Source of the DNA: an uncultured Eubacteriales bacterium
GTDB lineage: Bacteria > Bacillota > Clostridia > Oscillospirales > Acutalibacteraceae
DNA: 13,437 bases
Assembly: GCA_900321665.1 (NCBI GenBank)
Contig: ONWY01000009.1
Location: forward strand, 1 to 13,437
Direction: 5' to 3'
Shown: positions 1 to 6,368 of the stretch, piece by piece
How the letters are laid out: each line of letters opens with the position of its first letter
Numbering within the stretch: position 1 is the stretch's first letter
The notes under the pieces: generated by a model
Database searches by the model: none
What the model was told of the DNA's origin: nothing
What the model saw: only the letters and a program-made list of their open reading frames with translations
Made by a program: the position numbers and the translations under genes

Positions 1-191
1 TTTGAACATTTCATCATATTGACGCTGTGCATAGTATTTCATAATTTGCGGGCGAGCAGCCAACTGAAAATTACTATATAGTTGCTGGACTATATTATTG
101 ACTTGATTAGAAACGCCTTTTGCTGCATTGATGTCTGAAATGAGACCAGGGTGTCCAGTACGGCAGTCATATTTGTCACAACATCGTGATG
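1..191 (-). CDS. unidentified open frame running off the left edge (partial)
   Basis: A minus-strand frame is open from about position 190 to the window edge at 1. It reads like real protein, with the stretches CDKYDCRTGHPG, AAKGVSNQVNNIVQQLY and RPQIMKYYAQRQYDEMFK, and no stop. I do not recognise the family. The first ~180 bases are about 39% G+C by my count, clearly lower than argH next door, so this DNA looks foreign to its neighbour. No start codon with a ribosome site can be assigned, because upstream on this strand the frame runs into the argG remnant. It may be the 3' part of a gene inserted here, or a different molecule joined by mis-assembly. A chance open frame is also possible at this length. 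Confidence 0.3.
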
Positions 192-332
192 AGTATTTCG
201 CTGTATGATGAAGAGGTTGCCACCTTTGATGAAGACGATGTGTATGACCAAACCGATTCGAGGGGCTTTATTAACCTCTACTCCTTGAGCACCAAGGTGT
301 ATGCCAAGATGAAGGCGAAAAATAACAAGTAA
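192..332 (+). pseudogene. argG: argininosuccinate synthase C-terminal remnant (5'-truncated)
   Basis: In the frame ending at the TAA at 330-332 the translation includes SLYDEEVATFDEDDVYDQTD, then GFINLYSL and a Lys-rich end. That is the characteristic C-terminus of argininosuccinate synthase, which joins citrulline and aspartate using ATP. Only about 46 residues of a ~400-residue enzyme are present. Upstream, the same frame reads unrelated residues and reaches a TGA at 141-143. The residues that should precede SLY (the usual Gly-Asn-Ile ... Ser-Pro-Tyr stretch) are not recognisable, so homology ends abruptly near 189-195. argH follows 105 bases downstream, which is the classic arginine gene order and supports the identification. 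Whether this is a real truncation or an assembly join cannot be decided from the window. Confidence 0.7.
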
Positions 333-334
333 CA

Positions 335-350
335 CAGCGCTTTTGCGCTG
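335..350 (+). repeat. small hairpin after argG remnant
   Basis: CAGCGC and GCGCTG flank a TTTT loop immediately after the argG stop. There is no following T-tract, so it is more likely an mRNA 3'-end or processing stem than a terminator by itself. Confidence 0.3.
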
Positions 351-374
351 AGGGCTATTAGAGTTCAACTAATC

Positions 375-405
375 GCGCCGCAAGAGCCTTGCGGCGCTTG
401 TTTTT
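375..405 (+). terminator. intrinsic terminator or attenuator between argG and argH
   Basis: A perfect 10-bp stem (GCGCCGCAAG at 375-384 with CTTGCGGCGC at 388-397), a 3-nt loop, then TTGTTTTT. This has all the parts of a Rho-independent terminator, but it sits only 33 bases before argH. argH is therefore either expressed by read-through, giving less ArgH than ArgG, or has a promoter that I cannot see clearly. Confidence 0.7.
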
Positions 406-437
406 AAAAACCTGCCGCTCAGCGGTAAAGGAGAAGT

Positions 438-1811
438 ATGGAAAAGTTATGGACAGGGCGCTTTCAAAAGCCACTTAATGAAATAGCGGATGCTTTTAAT
501 GCATCCATCACCTTTGACAGCCGTATGTTCCGCGAGGATATCACCGGCTCGATTGTTCACGCCCGGATGCTTGCCAAGCAGGGCATCATTGCCTCGGCGG
601 AGGCAGAGCAGATTGTGGCGGCGCTCGGCGATATTTTGGCGGAGATTGAGAGCGGTGCGCTGGCGATTGATGAAAAGTGTGAGGATATTCACATGTTTGT
701 GGAAGGGGAGTTGACCCGCCGCATCGGCGATGTCGGCAAGAAGCTCCACACCGCACGCAGCCGCAATGACCAGGTGGCGCTTGATTTGCGCTTGTACCTG
801 CGCGCCGAGAGCGAGGAGATGATCGCTTTGCTGCAAGCAGTGATACAGGCGGTGGTAAAGGTAGCTGCGGCAAATACGGATACGATAGTGCCCGGTTATA
901 CCCACCTGCAGCGCGCACAGCCGATTTCCTTTGCACACCACCTGCTGGCGTATTGTGCCATGTTTGAGCGCGATATCGCGCGCATTGAGGATGCCAAGGA
1001 GCGCATGAATATCAGCCCCATCGGCTCTTGTGCTCTTGCGGGCACCACTTACCCGACCGATAGGGTGTTTGAAGCGGAGCAGCTCGGCTTCCGCGCCCCG
1101 TGCTTAAATAGTATTGACGGTGTTTCGGACAGGGACTTTTGCCTCGAGCTGATGAGTGCGTTTTCGATTGTGATGATGCACCTCTCTCGCTTTTGCGAGG
1201 AAATCATCCTTTGGTCGAGCTGGGAGTTTTCTTTTGTGGAGCTTGATGATTCCTTTACCACCGGCTCCTCAATTATGCCTCAAAAGAAAAACTCCGATAT
1301 GGCAGAGCTCATTCGCGGCAAAACCGGCAGGGTTTACGGCAATCTGTTTTCCCTTTTTACCACATTAAAAGGCTTGCCGCTGGCATATAATAAGGATATG
1401 CAGGAGGACAAGGAAGGCATTTTTGACAGCGTGGATACGCTCAAGATGTGCTTGCAGGTCTTTGCACCGATGGTGGAGAGCATGAAGGTGAAAAAAGAAA
1501 ATATGCTCGCTGCCGCCAAGGGCGGGTTTATCAATGCGACCGACCTCGCCGATTATTTAACCAAAAAGGGCATGCCGTTTCGTGCGGCATACAAGCTGAC
1601 CGGGCAAATTGTCGCCTACTGCATTGAAAAGGGCTTGGATTTAGAGAGTGTGGATTTAGAAACCTACCGCTCCTTTAGCGAGCTGTTTTGCGAGGATTTG
1701 TACGAAGCCATTGCGCTAAGCACCTGTGTCAACAAGCGTATTTCGCTCGGCGGCACGGGGAAGGAGAGCATACAGCGGCAAATAGAGTACTACCAAAAGC
1801 AAGCGCAGTAA
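438..1811 (+). CDS. argH: argininosuccinate lyase
   Basis: This cytosolic enzyme splits argininosuccinate into arginine and fumarate, the last step of arginine synthesis. The 457-residue length is typical of the family. Three conserved regions of the fumarase/aspartase superfamily are visible: HTARSRNDQV at about residues 104-113, the THLQRAQP segment with the catalytic His at about 156, and the signature GSSIMPQKKN at 276-285, which carries the catalytic Ser loop. The start at 438 is supported by AAAGGAG at 427-433, four bases upstream. It lies behind an argG remnant in the usual argGH order and is closed by a terminator at 1835-1863. No frameshift or missing motif is seen, so the gene should be functional even though its argG neighbour is cut in this window. 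Confidence 0.96.
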   Translation: MEKLWTGRFQKPLNEIADAFNASITFDSRMFREDITGSIVHARMLAKQGIIASAEAEQIVAALGDILAEIESGALAIDEKCEDIHMFVEGELTRRIGDVGKKLHTARSRNDQVALDLRLYLRAESEEMIALLQAVIQAVVKVAAANTDTIVPGYTHLQRAQPISFAHHLLAYCAMFERDIARIEDAKERMNISPIGSCALAGTTYPTDRVFEAEQLGFRAPCLNSIDGVSDRDFCLELMSAFSIVMMHLSRFCEEIILWSSWEFSFVELDDSFTTGSSIMPQKKNSDMAELIRGKTGRVYGNLFSLFTTLKGLPLAYNKDMQEDKEGIFDSVDTLKMCLQVFAPMVESMKVKKENMLAAAKGGFINATDLADYLTKKGMPFRAAYKLTGQIVAYCIEKGLDLESVDLETYRSFSELFCEDLYEAIALSTCVNKRISLGGTGKESIQRQIEYYQKQAQ

Positions 1812-1834
1812 GCCTTTATATATTTCTGCTTATC

Positions 1835-1863
1835 AAAAGGAAGCTCGGGGAGCTTCCTTTTTT
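1835..1863 (+). terminator. intrinsic terminator of argH
   Basis: Positions 1835-1846 (AAAAGGAAGCTC) pair perfectly with 1850-1861 around a GGG loop, and the stem runs into a T-tract. It lies 24 bases after the argH stop. Confidence 0.85.
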
Positions 1864-2010
1864 GCTTGCATAGCGAGTCGCCTCCGTATGCCGATTTCTT
1901 TCCTTATAACTTCGACATTTTGCACAGAAAACAGCAGATTATTTTATCAATATTACAGTAGAATTTTTTTGGACAATGTTATAAAATGAAAATGTGTATA
2001 AAATTTTTGC

Positions 2011-2019
2011 AGGAGGAGG
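2011..2019 (+). promoter_or_regulatory. ribosome binding site deciding the start of the secreted protein
   Basis: AGGAGGAGG lies seven bases before the ATG at 2027. It is inside the longer frame that could begin at the GTG at 1994, so the upstream start would place this strong site within the coding sequence. The ATG at 2027 (or the GTG directly before it at 2024) is the likely start. A TATAAAAT element at 1980-1987 could be a -10 box, but I see no good -35 at the right distance. Confidence 0.75.
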
Positions 2020-2026
2020 GTCTGTG

Positions 2027-4402
2027 ATGATACGAGAAAGTTTGAAAAAGAGCCTTTCGCTGCTCTTAAGCGTGTGCTTACTGCTTTCGCTTGTGCTTGT
2101 TGCAGCGCCGGCAGCCACGGCAGCAGCAACGGATAAATACAGCTATCAGTTTCAGCTCATTACCGAAAACAATGCCGATTGTAATGACCACGACCACCCG
2201 GTGCTGATGATTTACGGCAAAACCTTAAACGGTACCGGCGCGGAAGAGGTGATTTATGAAACCGAGCTTGATTATGATTATATTCAATCAAAAAAGACCT
2301 TCACCTGCTCCGGGTCACTTGATAAATTCCCGACCAAGGTCTTTTTGAGCATTGATTTTGACGGCGGCGGTTGGAGAAAGTGGGAAGGCAAGTTTAAGCT
2401 GAGTGTCAACGACACCTTTGTGATTAACGACACAAGCAACCGCACCCTTTCCGGCGCAAATATGTTTTCGCACGAGTTAAAGAGCATGAGTGTGGAGGTC
2501 AATGCACAGAACTACCCGGTAGCGACAAAGTGCGCTTTTACCAAAAAGCCGCCTGCGAATGTCACGGTGCCGCGCCAGGGCGAGCCGGTGTATACCTGCG
2601 ATATAGATGCGGAGCTGACCGACCAATACGGCGTTTTGTGGCACGAAAAGCCCACTCTTTCTTTTGAAAATTATCACAACGGTGTGGCAATAACCGATGG
2701 CAAGCTGACCATCGGTGCCGATGCCAATTCTGCCGACGGCTCCAATACAAATGTTAAAATCAACGCTGCATACTCTACCTTGAGCGCCGCTGTTTCGTTG
2801 ACACTGACCAATGCCGCCTATAGCTATACCTTCCGCGATGAGGAAGGCAATGTTCTCTCCACCGGTTTCCTGCGCTCCGGGCAGGTCATTCCGAAGCCGG
2901 AGGATTTAAAAAAGGAGAGCGACCGCTCGAATCATTACATCTTTACCGGGTGGAATCCGAGCGTGGAGCGCTTGAGCAAGGACACGGTCTTTACTCCGAT
3001 TTTTAAGCAGGAGGCGCACCAATTCCTGACTTATACCTCCGATAAAAATGCCACCTGCACGAAAGACGGTACCAAAACCGCCCAGTGCACCTGCGGGGTG
3101 GAGAAAACCGTGGTAGATGAGGGATCGGCTTTGGGGCATAGCTATACCTATGAGGTAACAAAGGAGCCCGATTGCACCGAGAAGGGAACGATTACCTACA
3201 CCTGTATCAGAGGTGACCACAGCTATACACAGGAGATTGCGGCAAAAGGGCATTCTTATACCGCGCAAACCGTAGCGCCCACCTGCACCGAGCAGGGCTA
3301 CACGCTCTACACCTGCAGCGCTTGTAATGATACCTACCGCGACAGCTTCACGGCAGCGCTCGAGCACAATTGGGATAGCGGCAATATTAAGAAGGCAGCC
3401 GGTTGCACCGAGAGCGGTGAGAAGGTTTACACCTGCGCGCGCTGCCACGAAACGCGCAGCGAAGAAATAGAACCCTTGGGGCACAGCTTTAAGGTATGGA
3501 CCATTCGCAGCTATGCCTCCTGCACGGAGGATGGCTCTAAATTCAGCACCTGCTCGCGCTGCAAGGAAGTAGTCAATCAGACAATCCCCGCTTTTGGCCA
3601 CTCCTGGAGCGAGTGGGAGCAAAGCGAAGCACCGCAATGCGAGAGCGACGGTAAACTTTCGCGCTATTGCCAAATTTGCGGTACGCAGGAGTATGATAGT
3701 ATTACTGCATTAGGGCACGAGATGGTGGAGAAAACGACACCGCCTGCAGACGGTAAGCCCGGCATGATTTACTACGAATGTGCACGCGGCTGCGGCAAGT
3801 GCGCCACTTGCGTTATCAGCGCCGGCGGCGAGAGACAAATCGGCGAGATTTGCACCCCCGAAGCGTTGGAGGCAAGCACAGCCGATATCCCCGCACCGCA
3901 CTTTAATACCTACAACAGTGTTGAAAACGAGTATGATTACCATAACCGCGGCGCTTCCCTGCGCGTGGATAAAGCGGAGAGGGAGGACGTGCAGGCGATG
4001 CGCTTTGCCGCTTCCGTTCTGATTCCTGAAGGCGCACAGATTGAGGACTTCGGTTATATTTACACCAGAAGTGATTATTTTAAGCAGCTGAGCAAATTTG
4101 TGCTCGGCGGCGCAAATGTGTACTCCACCTCCGTCAAAAGCGGCAAATACACCTGCCACACGGTTGCCGAGGGCGAGGTGAGAACCTTCAATATTGTGCT
4201 TTCGATTGACCGCGATAATTGGAGCTACGATTACCTGGCAAGGCCCTACATTGTGTATACCTTTGCGGGCGAAACCTTCACGGTTTACGATGAGATTTAT
4301 GCAAGCAGAAGTGTGGATTATGTAGCGCAGAGAATTGTCGATTCTCCGCTCGAAAGAGCCGATGTAAAAGCGTATATTCAAGCGAAGATTTTGGATAGGT
4401 AA
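2027..4402 (+). CDS. secreted multi-repeat cell-surface protein with Cys repeats
   Basis: This is a 791-residue exported protein of unknown function. Residues 1-34 form a signal peptide: a basic start (MIRESLKK), a Leu/Val-rich core, then AAPAATAAA. Residues ~36-265 are beta-rich with no family I can name. Residues ~266-328 resemble an InlB-type (Listeria-Bacteroides) repeat, including YIFTGWNP. Residues ~340-600 hold six clear ~39-residue repeats, with first cysteines at about 344, 383, 420, 460, 499 and 538, plus a degenerate seventh. Each reads roughly C-T-E-x-G-x-x-x-Y-T-C-x-x-C, ending in LGHS or similar. Residues ~620-791 form a beta-rich C-terminal region. No LPXTG motif, dockerin or terminal membrane helix is seen, so how it is anchored is unclear. 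It stands alone between a terminator and a repeat-filled gap. Adhesion or matrix binding is a guess. The CxxC pairs could bind metal or form disulfides. Confidence 0.8.
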   Translation: MIRESLKKSLSLLLSVCLLLSLVLVAAPAATAAATDKYSYQFQLITENNADCNDHDHPVLMIYGKTLNGTGAEEVIYETELDYDYIQSKKTFTCSGSLDKFPTKVFLSIDFDGGGWRKWEGKFKLSVNDTFVINDTSNRTLSGANMFSHELKSMSVEVNAQNYPVATKCAFTKKPPANVTVPRQGEPVYTCDIDAELTDQYGVLWHEKPTLSFENYHNGVAITDGKLTIGADANSADGSNTNVKINAAYSTLSAAVSLTLTNAAYSYTFRDEEGNVLSTGFLRSGQVIPKPEDLKKESDRSNHYIFTGWNPSVERLSKDTVFTPIFKQEAHQFLTYTSDKNATCTKDGTKTAQCTCGVEKTVVDEGSALGHSYTYEVTKEPDCTEKGTITYTCIRGDHSYTQEIAAKGHSYTAQTVAPTCTEQGYTLYTCSACNDTYRDSFTAALEHNWDSGNIKKAAGCTESGEKVYTCARCHETRSEEIEPLGHSFKVWTIRSYASCTEDGSKFSTCSRCKEVVNQTIPAFGHSWSEWEQSEAPQCESDGKLSRYCQICGTQEYDSITALGHEMVEKTTPPADGKPGMIYYECARGCGKCATCVISAGGERQIGEICTPEALEASTADIPAPHFNTYNSVENEYDYHNRGASLRVDKAEREDVQAMRFAASVLIPEGAQIEDFGYIYTRSDYFKQLSKFVLGGANVYSTSVKSGKYTCHTVAEGEVRTFNIVLSIDRDNWSYDYLARPYIVYTFAGETFTVYDEIYASRSVDYVAQRIVDSPLERADVKAYIQAKILDR

Positions 4403-4466
4403 TTAACGCTCGCTTCGCTCGAAGTTCGCTACGCTCGCAGAGAAGAGAGAAAAGAGAAGAGTGGTG

Positions 4467-4489
4467 GTGGCAAGGCTGCGCCTTGCATT
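4467..4489 (+). repeat. direct repeat copy 1 (contains a 7-bp-stem hairpin)
   Basis: A 23-base segment beginning GTGGCAAGGCTGCGCC and ending CATT is identical to 4676-4698. Inside it GCAAGGC pairs with GCCTTGC around TGC. The two copies are 209 bases apart and enclose the left half of the palindrome block. Confidence 0.8.
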
Positions 4490-4675
4490 ATATAACTACC
4501 CCTCCGTCACGCTAACGCGTGCCACCTCCTAACCGGAGCCCGTACCCTCTGTCACTTCGTGACATCGCCTTGCCGGCGCCCGCCCCTTTTGTCGCCTTTG
4601 GCGACATTTCCCCACGCAGTGGGGAATCACCCTGCACTGCAGGGAGTCACCCCTGACAAGGAGAGGCATTAAGAG

Positions 4676-4698
4676 GTGGCAAGGCTGCGCCTTGCATT
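4676..4698 (+). repeat. direct repeat copy 2 (contains a 7-bp-stem hairpin)
   Basis: Exact copy of 4467-4489. The pair may mark the boundaries of a duplicated or mobile short element. Confidence 0.8.
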
Positions 4699-4888
4699 TT
4701 AAATAGGTAAGGGCAGAGCCCTTCCGCAACTTTGGCGGAGCTAAAACATCATTTGTGCGCAGCACAAGCATCACTGCCAATTTTTTGCAGCATCACTTGC
4801 CGCAGGCAAACATCACTCAGCTCGCAACGCGAGCTGCCGACAGCCGGCAGCAACACACAGGCAAACAGATTGCATCCGAAAATATGCA

Positions 4889-4930
4889 TAAAAAGCCCCG
4901 GAGCTTTGCTCCGGGGCTATCGTTTTGGTT
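4889..4930 (-). terminator. intrinsic terminator of the M28 peptidase gene
   Basis: AGCCCCGGAGC (4894-4904) pairs perfectly over 11 bp with 4908-4918 around a 3-base loop. On the minus strand the hairpin is followed by a T-run (4889-4893 read in reverse) and lies 16 bases past the peptidase stop. On the plus strand the following bases are ATCGTTTTGG, so it may also stop rightward transcripts weakly. Confidence 0.8.
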
Positions 4931-4934
4931 TTGA

Positions 4935-6179
4935 TTAATCTAACGCACCTTCATCGAAATGCTCAAGTGTTTTTGCGGTAATGGCAAAGCAGTTTGCCAA
5001 GCCTTCGAGGTTCATATTATCATAGGTATCTCTTCTGGTGTGGTAGTAATTCTCGAGCTTGTGGTTTAAGCCGGTGATGCCGGCTGCTCTCATGCAGCGA
5101 TTGAGCGGCACGGTATCGGTACAGCCGCCAAGGGGCGGAACCCAACCTTTTTTACAGGGCAGGTCTAATTCTCTTGCGGAATTGAGGAAGAGGTCGGAAG
5201 CTTCCTTATCGCTTTTCTTTAAACCGTTTAAGTCTCTGTAATTGACCATCAGCTGGCTCGGGTCAAAAATGGTATCGAAGGAATACACGAAGGTCGGCAC
5301 ATCATCAAAATCTCCCATGTGCTGGTCGGCAAATGCCATGGCACCGCGGGTGCCGGCTTCTTCGCAACCGGTGTTGAGAACGCCGATTTCGGTGTGCTCA
5401 AATTCAATGTTGTTATCTTCCAAATACTTTAAAAGCGCAATGCCAATATAGCAACCGGAAAGGTTGTCGTTGGCGCCGTCTACCACGGTTTTATAGTCCG
5501 CTATAAAATATAAACCAAACAAAAACGGAACAAAAATCAAGCCGACAAATGCCGCAATCACAATCGGGTCGGAGAGGCTTTCGGGCAAGCCGAAATGCAC
5601 ACCGTGCTTCATCACATACAACAGCGAGATAACAAAATAATACACCGCACCCAGAGCGCTGAGAACCGAATGTGCTTCAAAAGCAACACCGCCGAAATGG
5701 TAGTTTACCGGCCATTCCCAAACAGCATCGGGGTGACCGTTAAAGAAAATTCTTCTTTTTACCTCGCCGGTCGGCTTCTTGGTGCCGTAAACATTGTGAC
5801 CGGTTTTTTTGGGGAATGCCCAATCAATTATCTTGGTATAAAAACCGAAAGAAACGGTAACGATGCCTAAGCCTAAAAAGATAAGTACCATCGAAATAAT
5901 CGGTGCAAAGAAGAATGCCACGATTGCGATTAAAACAAAGGTGATGGTAAAATACACCCAACCGAAAAAGGAGCGGGGGTGCACATCGAAGCTGTCAATA
6001 TGTACATCATCACAGCCGCACTCCTCCTTGAGCTGCTTTGCCATGTACTCAATGGATTGCTTCTCGCCCTCGGAGCCGGGAGACCTTTTGGGAAGGTTTT
6101 TGCAAATATGGGTGATTTCTTTGACCATATATTTTGCCGCGTCGTCCTTTTGTGCAATGATTTTTGATAAGTCCGCCAT
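4935..6179 (-). CDS. membrane-embedded M28-family zinc metallopeptidase
   Basis: This is a 414-residue protein with the full ligand set of M28 (aminopeptidase Y-like, co-catalytic di-zinc) peptidases. The expected residues are H149 and D151 in FNGHPDA, D238 in GANDN, the catalytic E273/E274 pair in NTGCEEAG, D302 in YSFD, and H380 in YYHTRRDTYDN. Unusually, hydrophobic helices interrupt it: about 72-115 (one or two passes) before the first ligand, and about 172-190 and 205-227 between H149 and D238. There is no signal peptide and the N-terminus is soluble (MADLSKIIAQK). It is likely an integral membrane aminopeptidase, with the side of the active site unclear. The start is supported by AAAGGA about 12 bases upstream and by a consensus promoter beyond that. 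It is transcribed alone, divergently from the aminotransferase operon. Confidence 0.85.
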   Translation of the reverse strand: MADLSKIIAQKDDAAKYMVKEITHICKNLPKRSPGSEGEKQSIEYMAKQLKEECGCDDVHIDSFDVHPRSFFGWVYFTITFVLIAIVAFFFAPIISMVLIFLGLGIVTVSFGFYTKIIDWAFPKKTGHNVYGTKKPTGEVKRRIFFNGHPDAVWEWPVNYHFGGVAFEAHSVLSALGAVYYFVISLLYVMKHGVHFGLPESLSDPIVIAAFVGLIFVPFLFGLYFIADYKTVVDGANDNLSGCYIGIALLKYLEDNNIEFEHTEIGVLNTGCEEAGTRGAMAFADQHMGDFDDVPTFVYSFDTIFDPSQLMVNYRDLNGLKKSDKEASDLFLNSARELDLPCKKGWVPPLGGCTDTVPLNRCMRAAGITGLNHKLENYYHTRRDTYDNMNLEGLANCFAITAKTLEHFDEGALD

Positions 6180-6223
6180 TTGTGTTTTATGTCCTTTCTT
6201 AAATATAAAATGGTATAGTATAA

Positions 6224-6252
6224 ATTATAAAATTTTTTTAATAATTCGTCAA
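6224..6252 (-). promoter_or_regulatory. sigma-70-type promoter of the M28 peptidase gene
   Basis: Read on the minus strand, TTGACG (6252-6247) and TATAAT (6229-6224) are separated by exactly 17 bases, with an A/T-rich spacer. Transcription would start near 6217, about 38 bases before the peptidase start. Confidence 0.8.
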
Positions 6253-6271
6253 TATGTTTTTTTCATAATTA

Positions 6272-6282
6272 AGACATTGTCT
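6272..6282. promoter_or_regulatory. possible operator dyad AGACATTGTCT
   Basis: A 5-bp inverted repeat around one base, lying between the two divergent promoters and 11 bases upstream of the rightward -35. The position suits a regulator acting on the operon, but the dyad is short and could be chance. Confidence 0.25.
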
Positions 6283-6293
6283 AAAAAGTTCTA

Positions 6294-6322
6294 TTGACAA
6301 AGTACCGAGAAATTGATATTAT
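6294..6322 (+). promoter_or_regulatory. sigma-70-type promoter of the aminotransferase operon
   Basis: TTGACA at 6294-6299 and TATTAT at 6317-6322 are spaced by 17 bases, close to consensus. The promoter lies 47 bases before the start codon at 6369 and 42 bases from the divergent peptidase promoter. Confidence 0.82.
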
Positions 6323-6354
6323 TTTTATATATTATATTAGAAAATTCTATCACC

Positions 6355-6364
6355 AGGAGGAAGG
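6355..6364 (+). promoter_or_regulatory. ribosome binding site of the aminotransferase gene
   Basis: AGGAGGAAGG ends four bases before the ATG at 6369. It rules out the in-frame TTG at 6294, which is part of the -35 box. Confidence 0.85.
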
Positions 6365-6368
6365 ATTT

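Larger units (their letters stand above)
4403..4888. repeat. gene-free gap packed with short palindromes
   Basis: I see no credible gene here. The region is a dense string of unrelated small palindromes. Positions are 4470-4486, 4508-4521, 4550-4564, 4590-4606, 4608-4626, 4630-4644, 4679-4695, 4709-4723, 4723-4739, 4753-4767, 4797-4809, 4818-4836 and 4833-4851. Typical stems are 5-8 bp with 3-5 base loops, for example TGTCGCC/GGCGACA and CAGCTCGC/GCGAGCTG. Several in the right half are separated by the same linker, CATCAC (4769-4774, 4791-4796, 4811-4816), and those in the left half by similar TCACC-type linkers. The start of the gap (4408-4440) repeats CGCTCGC/TTCGCT motifs. Its composition resembles the degraded MITE-like intergenic elements I associate with gut clostridia; that comparison is from memory. 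Confidence 0.65.

Noticed and set aside
1969..2002. Promoter from TTGGAC (1969) with TATAAA (1980 or 1997)
   Set aside because: Spacings of 5 or 22 bases do not fit a sigma-70 promoter, so no confident call was made.
1994..2026. Earlier GTG start for the secreted protein
   Set aside because: It would put AGGAGGAGG inside the coding sequence and add 11 residues before a normal signal peptide.
2906..3673. 255-residue minus-strand frame inside the secreted protein
   Set aside because: It mirrors the Cys-repeat region and its apparent repeats are the antisense of those repeats.
4740..4851. CRISPR-like array suggested by the repeated CATCAC linkers
   Set aside because: The repeated unit is only six bases, the intervening pieces are themselves palindromes of varying length, and no cas gene is present.
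4529..4938. Short frames of 83 and 68 residues in the palindrome block
   Set aside because: They run through hairpins, have no ribosome sites and no protein-like composition.
6294..6368. Longer aminotransferase starting at TTG 6294
   Set aside because: TTGACA at 6294 is the -35 box of a consensus promoter, and a strong ribosome site precedes the ATG at 6369.
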